Below, piece after piece: positions 32,601 through 43,784 of a stretch of DNA of 64,000 bases. The stretch comes from Cytospora piceicola (Eukaryota > Ascomycota > Sordariomycetes > Diaporthales > Cytosporaceae). A program made the translations under genes and the position numbers. How positions within the stretch are numbered: position 1 is the first letter of the stretch; every line of letters begins with the position of its first letter. The stretch is taken from the NCBI GenBank assembly GCA_023375675.1, contig JALQBC010000031.1:452114-516113 (forward strand). Direction: 5' to 3'. The notes under the pieces are model-generated. The model saw nothing but the letters and a program-made list of their open reading frames with translations. It ran no database searches and was not told the DNA's origin.

Positions 32601-35600
32601 TAGGCCGTTATAATACGTTTACTAGAAACTAAGCTTTTAAATAAGCCGTTCGAAAGCTTAAAAGTAAAAAATAAGTAATTATTAATAAAACTACCGAGCT
32701 TTAAAAATATACTTAATCTACCGCTTAAAATAATAAAAGGTAGTAAACTACTTACTTTAAATAAAAAAGACTAGTAAAACCTAGCTTACGATAAATAAGG
32801 TATATAAAACCTTTAATACGAAAGTAACGAAATCTTAAACGTAAATATACAACTCTTTTTATTAGATAAAAGAATAACCGGTAATACTATCGTAATATAT
32901 ATTAATAATTTATTATAAATAGTATTTTTTCGGCTTAAGCGCTTTTAATAAATAAAGCGAAAACCGAGAATAAAAGTAAGCCGGCGCTAATAAAGGCTTC
33001 CGCTAAAAAATAGTAAAGCTTTTATAATAATACTTTTCGAAAATAAACTAATTAATATCCCGAAAAAACGTAAATAGTTAACCTTTTTTAATACCTTTAT
33101 ACTTAATTAGTAAAAAGCTTTAAATAAAAGTAACCGAGTATATAAAATGTTATATATAGTCTTATTTATAACGGTATAATAATACTTAGCTGTTTATAAA
33201 AGTATAAGACTTACTTATTCTCTTTTATACCGAAATAAGCTTATTAAATTACTACCAGATAATTAAAAAGAGCTTTAAAATTATCCGGTAGCCGAGTTTT
33301 TTATAAAAGTTATATACTTAAAACTTTAAACTTTAATTATAAAAAGAACGTAATAAAAGATAAATAGAAACGTAGTCGATAGCCGGCTACTTCTTTTTAA
33401 ATAGGTTTTTACGTATAAATAAAATAAAGACGGTTTTTTAAAGTATAAAAAAGTACAGATATATATATATAGCGATTTTTAGCCGGTTAATATACTTTAA
33501 AGTACTTATATAGCTATACTTATTATATAGTTGTTTCGAATCGTTATTACTATAGCTGTTTAGTTTAATTTTAAAATTAAGTAGTTTAATATAGTAAACG
33601 CTTTTTTAAACGTTTTACTCGAAAGCGAGCCGGTTTACTATAAGCTTCCGGATAGCTTTAAAAAGCTTAAAAAATACGTATAGTTATTAAACGTATTATA
33701 TAAACTATAGGACGTTTTATTACTATAGTATAAAGAATTTACGTCTATATTTAAAAAGCTTAGTTTAAAACCTAATAAAAAAGAATAGTATCTTTTCTAA
33801 AACGAGTATAAGACTATTATTATAGTATTTTATATAAATAATTACCTTATAATCTATTATAAATATAACTAATAAAAAGCTTATAAAGTAATCGATAAAC
33901 TTATATAAACGTATAAAGTAAAAGCTTAAAAAGTAACGGAATAATACCTCGGAGTTTATATTATTAAAAATAAAGTAGTAGAATATATCTACCTTACTTA
34001 TAATTCTTATATCGAGAAAATCGTTAAACGTTTTAGGTTAATAGAACGGAAATCCTTAAGTATTTTTTTATTATTTATACCGTTTAAGAAATATAAGAAA
34101 GTAACAATAAAGAAGTAGATTAAAATATATTAAAAATAAGTTAAATTACTTTTATACTTAGTAATAATAATCCGAGTAAACGTAACCTTCTTTTTTACTT
34201 AGCTTTTTTACTTTTTAATAAATCCCGGCTTAAAGTATTTAAATACTATTAAATAAAATATTTTATATTTCTATAGCTTATATATACTTTCGATTCGGTA
34301 TAAAAATAATTAAAAAAAAGTTTTTATTTTTATAGTAAATACTTCTTTTATAAATAATAAAGAATTTAAATAATCGTTTTATAAGTATATTATAATACTT
34401 TATAAAAAGCTTATTTATTAATAAGCTACCCGGTAAAATACTATAATTATATTAATTATTAAAATAAAGGTTTTAAGTATAGTATATATAGTAAAAAAGC
34501 TTATAGTAATTAAAAAGCTATTTTAAAATCTAATATTTAATATCGGAAGCTTATAGAACTTTTATAATAATAACTAATAAACTATTAAACTAATTATTAA
34601 AAATAATAAAAAAGTAATTATAAAGCTCTATTACGTTAATATTTATAATATATAGCTTAAATAAAAGTACGTTAAAGGCTTATTTTACGTATAATATATA
34701 CTTACCGAGTTTATACCGGTAAATAAGCTTATAAAAAACTTATTAAAAATATAATTTAAATACTTTAAAATACTATTAAATTTTTATAACGTTATATAGT
34801 TACTTAAAATAAGTATAGAAAAAAACTTTTAATTTTAAAGGGATTACCTTTTACTAATACTAAAAAGCTTAAAATATAAACTTTTATTTAAAAAAGCAGG
34901 TTAACTAAAGTATATAAGCCTTTCTTTACCTTACGCTTAAACGTAGTATACTTTTTATTTTTATTCTTATCTTACTTTTTTTCTTTATTTTCTTTCTCTT
35001 TTTACTTACTATAAATAAAAAAGCTACTTTTATCTTACTTATTCTCTTTATTTTCGACCTTACCGAACAGTACTTTTATATAAAGGTAAATAGTAAACAC
35101 GGCTTTAAAAATCGCGCCGTTCTTTTCGAAAAGCTCGATAAGCTTAGCGATAACGTAAGTAGTAAGCTCGGAAACCGGCTTATATTTATACTTTAAAATA
35201 TACCGAATATAATAAGTAAAATAACCGGGGTTAGCTTAATCGAAATAAGTACCGGTCGAGTAGCCGGTAAAGGTAAAGCGAAAATAGCTAACGTAAAAGA
35301 CATTTCGATAAACGCTAAAGCCGTTATCGTTATCGTCCGACTAAGTAATAAGCTACTTAAAGTAATTAACGAAAGATACTTAAAGACTTAAAATAAATAA
35401 TATATATATAAGTAGTTAGCTTACGTTAAGCTTACTATTTTTCCGGGAAACGCTTATAAAAGAGACTACCGAGGTAAGAAATCTTTTTAATAGGCTTATC
35501 TTACTTTTAAAGTTAGTTTTAAATTAGAAAAAAGTTCGGAAAAAGCCTACTTACCTTTCTCGTAGCTAACGTAAGTATTTTAATAAAAGCAGAAGGCGGT

Positions 35601-35608
35601 ATTTTATA

Positions 35609-35680
35609 TATATACGTATATATTTATATATATACGTATATATTTATATATATACGTATATATTTATATATATACGTATA

Positions 35681-35722
<42 letters not shown>
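35609..35722. repeat. TA-rich tandem repeat inside the retrotransposon
   Basis: Four roughly 20-bp units (TATATATATACGTATATATT) are followed by a pure TA run and then TACGCGTATG. It lies in the 3' untranslated part of the element, near its right LTR. Confidence 0.85.
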
Positions 35723-35723
<1 letters not shown>

Positions 35724-35977
35724 GCGTATGTATAGGTTTATTAGCTCGAAAAATATAGAAAAGCGTAGTATAGAAAGAAGGGGAGCTTTTATAAGTTTAA
35801 AAGAAACATTTAAAAAGTACGTAATAAGCGTTATTTTATTATATTATATCTATTTAAAAGCGCTATTATAGCTATTAAAGCCTTTTATAGCTATATTTCT
35901 TTTATTATTATTTAAAATATTATAATAGTAAGCTTATAATATATATAACAGACGATTCGAGTATCGTCTAAAGGGTA

Positions 35978-36127
35978 TATTACGTATCTAAGCATATCTA
36001 GGCCTACTCTATTATAAAGCTCGCTACTAATATAGTCTATATAAGGGAGCTTCTTACGCCTATTGTAAATAGTATATAATAGCAGTCAAGTTGCTCTATT
36101 CGATGTACCCTGCTCTAGATCGTCTTA
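35978..36127 (+). repeat. Right LTR (150 bp)
   Basis: This is the same length as the left LTR. Most differing sites keep the unmutated C or G here, while the first few bases are the more mutated copy, so both LTRs were hit independently. Confidence 0.92.
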
Positions 36128-36250
36128 CTATATATATATCCTAGCTGTTTAAGTCATATCTGACATAGAACCCAAAATCCAACAATGGCACCGACTACAT
36201 GTATTTGTCCATCCATCGAGAGTACCCTAGGGTACCATCCCCACAAGCCA

Positions 36251-36502
36251 TCAATGATGCCTTCCCATACTGTTCAGCTGCAGCACTGCAATCATATCGA
36301 AGTACCCAGGCCAGCAGTCTGAAAGACAGTCTTCAATGGGTGTATCAAGTCGTGAAGTTTCCTGTATACTAGTTAGCGACTCAATCAGATAGGCGCAGAA
36401 GATGGACGGCCTTCTCGACTAACCCACAGGAGGAACCGCAGCAGCAAGTGTGTGTGCAACAAGCAGGCACAGGATGGTGACGGTTCGATTGAAGAGCTGC
36501 AT
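36251..36502 (-). CDS. Candidate small secreted protein (61 residues)
   Basis: Exon 36502-36428 encodes MQLFNRTVTILCLLVAHTLA plus AAVPP, a clear signal peptide. It would splice by a 66-nt intron (GTGGGT, branch GCTAAC, acceptor TATACAG) to exon 36361-36251, giving a short mature chain with two cysteines (DCLSDCW) and a stop at 36251. No family was recognised. Without splicing the frame ends two codons after the signal peptide. It lies about 120 bp from the retrotransposon, a position typical of effector-like genes, but transcription is unproven. It may also be a remnant. Confidence 0.38.
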
Positions 36503-36890
36503 GTTGGAATTTTGATTCCTGACTTGCCCGGTGGCAAGTTTTTTTTTAAAAATTTGTTGAACAAAGGAGATGGCAAATTGGAAAATTGTAGTGGACGAAC
36601 TGCGATGAAGCCCCGGACAGAACTCCTTGAAGATGGACGGCCGGCATCCCATTGCCTTCCATACTAAATATGCTGCTTGGATGGGAGAGCCCAGATGCCT
36701 GATCTGAAATAGTGAGAGCCTCCTCGGGCCTCTGAAACGCGGGTAGATACTATGCCGTTCGAACTCTCTAAGGTTTGTGATGAGACATTGCGTGGCGGCA
36801 CACGGTCGGACCAAGTCAATAGGTGATCATGCCCACGTTGGCCTTTGGGGCTGCTTGATGCCAAAATCAAACGAACATGTACGTTGGATA

Positions 36891-36935
36891 CCTGGATTCT
36901 CGCATGCGTGGGCTTGAAACGCAAGGTGGGCCGAC
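36891..36935 (+). repeat. Diverged dispersed repeat, copy 2
   Basis: This is the partner of 29110-29153, sharing CCTGGATTCTCGC, the TGCGT/ACGCA stem and the CAAGGT-GGGCCGA end. The two copies flank the LTR element in the same orientation about 7.8 kb apart. Confidence 0.7.
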
Positions 36936-38499
36936 ATAGGCTGTCTTGAGGAGAAGGGCTCGCGACAACGCGTCTCTCGAAATTCCCGGCTAGATTGCCC
37001 TCCTCATCAGTGCACAACCAGTCCCCTAATAGCCAGAAACGACCTTGACGTCGGGAATTTTCCAGGCGCTCACTTCTTCCTGAGACTCACCTCGCGCACC
37101 CAGCGTTATGACGAGCTCTAGTCGCGCCTTGATTTCAACGTCTACTACGGTATTACGCTGCACATGTGCTTCCCTTCTTAATAGCCTCGATCCCCCTCCG
37201 TGATCTTAACGATATTCCCATATTGCCCTTGATACCGAGGAGAACTTGCAGCGATATATAACCAGGTCGAACATGCCTTCGGATCAGCAGACCGGGGCTT
37301 GGACCGTCTATTTCCAGTCGCCCACCTCGAAAACTCGGCATTACCTACTCAAAGTACTGCTTTCGTGATCTACAAGACCTTTGAATGCAATTGGAAGATG
37401 CAGTGATACACGATATTACGCGCACCTTTAGCTATGAAGCGACCCCCGGCCTCGCATTCACTTCCGTGAAGTTGGGGGGGGGGGCGGTTCTAGGCCTACG
37501 CTGATTGCCTCCGTTATTACTAACGTTTATGCCGATCTCGAGTTTTCTGGCCCTTTTCAAGGTTTCTTTAATTCTCCCCCTAACATACCATTTGACACAG
37601 ATATCGAGCAAAGCGTACTTGTTCTATCCAACCGGTGTTGCTGGAAAGCACTTACACTAGAATTAAATAATCCGTAAACTTACCGATATGGAACTTGATA
37701 CAGTGATGTTTCCCACGGGCAGTCAGATTGTTCGCATACACCTTGATAGTTAGGAGTTGCAAAGACCTCTCGTATATATTCCAAGTTTGTTCACATCATC
37801 CACTCCTCGAACATAAACCTGCTCGCGCGAGTTACGCCCGATTTTAGTCCGAGATTGCTCGTCTAATTTTAACGTGCTATATGCGCCAGTCGAGGTATAT
37901 GTACTGACGGATATTGAGACCATGATTGTTAAATCTTGCTACGGCGCACTCTAGCGTCAATGACAAATTCATACTTGTACCGGAAGATGCCTTCGCATAA
38001 AAACTAGATCTAAGACTATGTAAATATCATCGAGACGTTTTCAATTCAGAATAATTCAAAGTGCTAGTCTCTTAAGCACAGGGAGCTCTTCCGTAAAAAT
38101 TAGCCTTGCCACCCACAGATAGATGATAGACCTAATTATGAACTACTCAACTAGTATCCATGGGTCGACCTATCCAAGAGCTAAAGGTACGCGCCAACAA
38201 GGAGACGGGACAAGGCGCAAAAACTGTTGCTGTACACCATGTACGAGTCCAGACAGAGATAGAAGAGTCCACACCGTATTCAAGGTTGTCTACCACTACC
38301 GGGGATACCCCTAAGTTCCATGCACTATGTATTTGTAGATGCTATATAAACCTTCCCCGACTTCCGGTTTCTCGTCAACTGTTCCGGTATGAAATGGCAC
38401 CGCTCCGAGCCCCGAAACCAGCCTTTGTCATGGGGCCTGGTCTTCCTGACACTAGGACGTCTATCTCAATCGATCGGTAATCGGTGCCTCCTAATGCCC

Positions 38500-38936
38500 A
38501 ACACCTTCACAGTCGACATAAGATTCTTGATACCCTCGACGATCTCACTACTAAGGCCAAGGAAGCTGGTCTTATAGCATTGAAACAAAGCCTCCGGTAC
38601 CAGAATCGCAAAGTAGTTTACTGACTTCAAAGGTGGGCCCTCAGGACGCGGCGGAGCGGACACTTTTTCCGTCCTACCACGCGTGATAAGTAACCTTTAC
38701 AACCACATCTATCCCGAAGCAGATATTGATGTGCTTGTTGACCACCTGGCCTTCTGTCAGCTGCTGAGGCGAAAGGACAATCGGACTCTAGAGTATACGA
38801 TACGCCGACTCAGGCTCCGTGAGAACCGTAAGATCCGTAGCATCCTGATCGCACTCGGCCGTGCTCTGTTTTCAGCGAGATCAGGTCACTTTCTGCCTTC
38901 ATGGCCTCCAGCAGTGGCCAAGCAACAGTGAGGCAG
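38500..38936 (+). pseudogene. Possible gene fragment spread over two frames
   Basis: One frame reads a charged helical-looking stretch (HKILDTLDDLTTKAKEAG and onward to a stop at about 38622). A neighbouring frame then continues, from about 38625 to 38931, with YPEADIDVLVDHLAFCQ and a basic region rich in Arg. The two could be parts of one frameshifted protein. I do not recognise a family, and the composition could still be chance. Confidence 0.25.
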
Positions 38937-40713
38937 CTGTACAGCCCTCGGTGCGACCTGGGAGTACTTGCTCAGATCAGGACCGGAGGCGTGAATGTGT
39001 GTCCGAGCCTTTGAGATGCAGCTAGTCCTGTCCAGAATTCATGGATAGCCTAAACATGCAATAGCCGATGTGTGAGGCAGCGGACGATTCGATTTATGTA
39101 TTCATCCTTTGTCGGTTGCTCCGAGTCCCATCCTCCAAGCGCAGAGCGGCAATGGTCTGCTAAGTTCTCATTTTGGTTCATGAAAGTCTTGCTCATAGTG
39201 CTGGATGACATCTAGGAGAAAAGATATCAATCCGCAGGCCTTGGACAGTTGAATAGCGTGGTCCCGAGGCCGCCTTACCGGTGTTTTGCATAAACCTCGG
39301 AAGATATCTGCATGGGAGCGAGGAACGCGACATATTGGGGGCCTCTGGGTGTTACACCGTTGCCAAGTGCGGTGAAGCCTTTTCTACTTCTTCTTCGACC
39401 AGCTGTGACCTGCAGGCTGGTCGGGCGGGTGTGGTCCCACATGACAGTCCAGGAGGTGTGGTATATGAAGGGCCCTTCCAATCGGTTGATGCCAGTCAGA
39501 AAAAGGATTAAGTACACAGGTAGCCTCACTGCCTAATAGTACTTCGGTCCGTGCTATCCAGCAGTTCAGGCTGATAAGCAGTGAGACTAGGCCCATGGTT
39601 ACAACGCAACTTCGCGGCTCACTTGTCACCGTGCTGTGATCAAAGGCCACAGTAACACATATCTTGGTGAACATGCCAGCTGGTCGCCTTCTAACACCAC
39701 CGCAGAAGTAGATGACTGAGACGAAAAGCACTATGCCGAATCTCATGCAGCACAGGATACTTGTGCAGGCCATGATAGCGGATAGTTACCTTTCTCTGAA
39801 TGGCTTCCCATCACTTGATGAAGCCAAGCCTTCCGAAGGTAGAACGAAGTGCTGATCGACAGAACGGTTGCCTGCATGGCGCCTGAGCTCGTCCTGCAGA
39901 CTGCAGTAGGGGGCGAGAAGATCCCGTGTTTGCGAGCTCCGGCACATCAGGTTTATTGCCCCGGAAGACAGAATACCAGAGAAAGGGAATGGCCCCTTTC
40001 CAATTTTCTGCATGCGAAGCTCTTGTCGGAGCATCCTGTCCCCAAAGCGCCCCCTCCCTCATTACGCGACCAAAGATCGTTGAACCGTCCCTACTACCCC
40101 CGCAGACTTCGTGACACAAACTACTCGTGCGATATCCGACCAATTCATGCTTACTTTTGAAACGACGTACACGGGCGGATGAGACGTGTGATGCAAGTTG
40201 TTCCAGTGTGTAGCTTCTAAGGGGCGAGGAACCGGCCGCCCGTACCGAACTAACACCGGACATTATTGTCTGAAGCTGGCGAAATCCATGCGGTTCAGTT
40301 CAGAACGGATGGTAGTGGGTGAAGATCCCGCCGTAGCCCGAAGTTTGGAGGCAAAGTCGGCGAATGACACGATGTGGACGATCTCATGTGCTGACCGGTG
40401 TGCTCGTTACTGGATGCCCTGCAGAAGAAAGATGCAAGTTGAAATGTTGGGGCGTCTGTCCTGGTGTCCTGCTGTTTTATGCATCCAGGCCTCCGAACTC
40501 TCTGGAAGGCTGCCATGGAGGGGCTGAGAACGCACTAGGGTCTCAGAAGACATAGCTTGGGGTGTTTGGGGGCCCTTCCGGCTCTTTTGTACACCGCAGT
40601 AGAGCCGTGATCCACCTGCCGGATACTTGAAACCCCTGTGGTGCGTTGCATATGCACTGTATGTACAATCAGTGGCCCTCAGCCCATTTTGTGACGCGTA
40701 TTCAGTCGCTCAA

Positions 40714-41055
40714 ATGAAAATCAGGGCCCTGATCGCCTTGATCGTCTGCGTATGTGCAACGTATCGAGAGATGCAAGATGTCGCACACGATCGACATAGG
40801 TTTTGCGGGCCGGAGGGCCAGAGCATTCGACCGGGGTCAACGTGTTTACATCTTATTGATAATCGGCAGAATGTGTGCACATTCATGGTCAACTTGGAGA
40901 GCAGGTGCTCTAATGCCGTGTTGATGTTCCGAGACGGTCAAGATCCGAGGGTCGAGGGCATCTGTAGATTTCCCAGAATTGAATTTATTTCCCAGACAGT
41001 CGAGGTCGAGACGATGTCGCCAGTTGGTTCTTGGGTCGCTTGCTTAAACAAGTAA
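40714..41055 (+). CDS. Candidate small cysteine-rich secreted protein (113 residues)
   Basis: The ATG at 40714 starts MKIRALIALIVCVCATY, a plausible signal peptide. The rest of the chain has six cysteines (in RFCGP, STCLH, NVCTF, SRCSN, GICRF and VACLN) spread evenly, which suits three disulphides. No intron is needed and no family was recognised. The frame extends upstream without an ATG-led alternative that preserves the signal peptide. An effector-like or hypothetical protein is possible, but a chance frame is not excluded. Confidence 0.4.
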   Translation: MKIRALIALIVCVCATYREMQDVAHDRHRFCGPEGQSIRPGSTCLHLIDNRQNVCTFMVNLESRCSNAVLMFRDGQDPRVEGICRFPRIEFISQTVEVETMSPVGSWVACLNK

Positions 41056-43075
41056 CTGGCCGACCTTTCTTTTCTGTTTTGAAATTCTTCAGCATGTGAA
41101 AGCCCGTGAAGTGGGGCGCCCTTCTGGCCTCGGCGACATACCGGTGAGCATCTGAGCAATCATAGTAACAAGATGAGTTTTCCTCTGCAGCTGCGCATGC
41201 GCAACATCACATCACGATACCTGCCGTTATAGGTAGAAAGCTAGAATAAGATTCAACCTTCTGCCGGTCGCATGTGAAAGGAGCACAGAGCTCGGAGGTA
41301 TCTTGCCGACAGGTGCAGATGCTACCACACACACCCACCGTCTTGTCAGTCGTGAGTTTGTTGTCAGGTCAGTCGAACCAGTCAAGCCACCTCTGACTGA
41401 TGATGGGCGCTGCTGCAAAGGTGGCGTGGTGTTGCACAGCATTTATTAGGTTGGAATGAATGTTCTCGGTCAGGAAAACACGGCAACAGCAGCGACAGTG
41501 ACATGATACGACCAACCAACGAGAACAAGAAGGGAAGGGCTGCTTCCGTCTTCCGTCTTTCGTGATGCTTCTTGCGTCTGGCGTCTGGCGTCTGGCTGTG
41601 AGTGGCAGACACAATCATGTCGTCATCATCCCCCATATGAGCAGATGCAGAAGGCGCCATATTCCATCCACTCAGTGACTTTGCATTATAACAACATTGA
41701 ACCTCCAGCACAGAACTGACAGGAGAACCTAGGTATAGCGTGCCAGCGTGCCGGAGTGTCTACACCGATCACATCCCTACCAAGCCTACCTACTAAGCAT
41801 CCCTAGTACCTAGGTAGGTACAGTATTTAGATGAGCGTGGTCGTACAACGTTCCAAGGTTCCAAGGTTATTAGAGCCGACCTGGGCAGATACCTGGTCGA
41901 TCATGGTAGAAGCACACAGGAGCGAGAAGAAGAAAAATGATTTATCATTCCGTCGAAGTGATATTTCAACGATTGGCATCACTGGCATCGGAAGCATCGC
42001 AAGCTCCCAGGTCGATCTGATCTCTCTCGTCAATCTTTGGGGCCGCTTTCATCTCATAGGCTTTCACATGCTTTTTGACAGGGCACTGATAACAGGGTTT
42101 CTACTGTGGTAGGCAGGGGGTTGCCCCTGCACTCTGCCGTCAGGGCTCCACCATTACTGTAAGCCACACCAAACGCCCCGGGAATGCGCATGTACATATT
42201 CAGTACCTACGACAGCTCCAACAATCAGGCTTCCTCTACGTCCGCACTGCATGTAGGTGAATCAAATCAACCATAGACAGCAGGTTTGAAAGTCAGTTTC
42301 GGTCCCAATTCAACCCTATATCAATTGGCTAGAAGGTATCTGTTCATTGTAAGAGGAAAGCAGAAACTGCATCGATACATAAGAAACAAATTACATGAGG
42401 TGGGTGGTAATAGGTACCGGGTAGAGCTATGAGGAGGCGGGTATACCTAGATAGGTACCTGGATAGGTACCAGGATAGTTACCTGGGTAGCTACGCACGT
42501 ACGGTATCCATCAATTGGCGCCTTCCACACATCTTTCTTCTGGCATCACATGCCAAATGATGGCTTTTCCTTATCAGACAGCAGCCCACCTTTTCATCTT
42601 TTCCCACAAAGCTGCCAGCGCGTGGCGTCAGTCCCGTCCACTTGTCGTCAGTCCACTCGATAACAGCAACTACGTAGGCCTGAGAGGCTACTGGCTACGT
42701 AGGCACAGTAGGGCAGGTAGATAGCCAGGTACAACTGCTACCAGTAATATTATGCATGTCGACCACCTACAGTTGTCTCTTTTTTAGCTTTTGACCCCTC
42801 CTCCAGTTCCCACGAATTTCTCTCTTCCTCCTCCTACTCCTCCTCCTCCTCCTTTCCGCATCTTAATTCCACCTGTCTCCAAGTTTCAGACTCCCAGTCT
42901 CGGTCTCAGTCTCACATCCTCTCCCAATACCTTTCCCACCGCATCAAACCACTTCATATCCACATCCACATCCACTTTACTTTTTCTTCAAGTCGAGTCA
43001 GCATCAGCATCAGCTCTGCTCCTCTACATTCCACAAGCCACCATACCATAAACAAGAGATTCGACTAACACCGCG
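41056..43075. other. Promoter and intergenic region upstream of the perilipin gene
   Basis: No gene is recognised. CCTAGGTA-type short repeats cluster at 41795-41825 and 42450-42500. The last 300 bp are pyrimidine-rich, as expected of a strong fungal core promoter. Confidence 0.5.
42820..42857 (+). promoter_or_regulatory. CT-rich tract of the perilipin promoter
   Basis: A run of CTC/CTT triplets lies about 220-255 bp before the ATG at 43076. CT-rich boxes just upstream of transcription starts are common in highly expressed filamentous-fungal genes; the role here is inferred. Confidence 0.45.
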
Positions 43076-43784
43076 ATGTCGGGTCCTCAAGTCAACGGCA
43101 ACGTGCCAAAGTCTTCATTCCTGAAGGTAAGCTCGTCTTTGCCTCGCTCATACCATTGACCCTTGGCCTTTTGAATATGACCATCCCCAGTGTCGCGCCC
43201 CAACCCGGAATTCGTTGCTGTCGTGTAACCGCAGCAGTGGCATCTAATTCGACTACCCATACTAATTGCCATCCCAGCACCTCACCGACTACCCCGTTGT
43301 ACACGATGGTGTTGAGACCTTCAAGTCGAACCCATATGGCGCAAGGTCAATCCAACTCGGCGACTCTGCATACCAGACCTTTGCCGCACCCGTCCTCCCT
43401 TACCTCTACAGGCCCTACCAATACGTCGAGCCTTACGTGAAGAAGGCCGATGACCTCGGCAACAAGGCACTGGCCAAGGTGGACGAGCGCTTCCCCGTCG
43501 TCAAGAAGCCCACGAACGAGATCTACACCAACGCCAAGGGGCTCGTTCTGTTCCCACTTCACAAGGGCTTCGAGGGCAAGGACCACCTCCTGGATGTCTA
43601 CTCCAGCGAGTACAAGAAGGCCAACGGCGACAATGGAAACGGCTTCGGGCTGATCCCCACCGGCAAGGCCGCAGTTGCCACTGCTCTGGTCATCACGGGA
43701 GAGACTGTCAGGTTCATTGGCGACTTCCTGAGTGCGAAGAAAGTTCAGACACAGAATGCCGTGGACAACAAGGTAAACAACTAG
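43076..43784 (+). CDS. cap20: CAP20-like perilipin (lipid-droplet protein)
   Basis: Exon 43076-43126 (MSGPQVNGNVPKSSFLK) joins exon 43278-43784 over a 151-nt intron, giving 185 residues. The second exon follows the fungal perilipin/CAP20 pattern: HLTDYPVVHDGVETFKSNPY, then QTFAAPVLPYLYRPY, EPYVKKADDLGNKALAKVDE and FPVVKKPTNEIY. These proteins coat lipid droplets and control lipid storage. Colletotrichum CAP20 and Metarhizium MPL1 of this family influence appressorium turgor and virulence. The length is normal for the family. The promoter has a clear CT-rich tract. It is the only well-supported gene between the two repeat-rich blocks and looks intact. Confidence 0.9.

Larger units (their letters stand above)
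29491..36127 (+). mobile_element. RIP-inactivated LTR retrotransposon, 6.6 kb, complete
   Basis: Two direct 150-bp LTRs (29491-29640 and 35978-36127) bound the element. The 5-bp target duplication CTATA sits at 29486-29490 and 36128-36132. A short purine tract (AAAGGG, 35971-35975) precedes the right LTR and supports plus orientation. The left LTR starts with TGTCAC, as expected for TG...CA LTRs; the right one shows the RIP-changed TATTAC, and both end in TTA where CA is expected. The interior is extremely AT-rich and nearly devoid of CA and TG while CG survives, the classical RIP product of CpA-to-TpA change on both strands. No open frame longer than 60 codons survives. I could not tell gypsy from copia by eye. 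Confidence 0.92.
36503..40713. other. 4.2-kb gene-poor region
   Basis: The region holds the second dispersed repeat copy (36891-36935), a G homopolymer near 37475 and frame fragments at 38500-38936. The open frames at 39275-40600 overlap on both strands and show no domain, signal peptide or splice pattern. No intact gene is supported. Confidence 0.45.
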
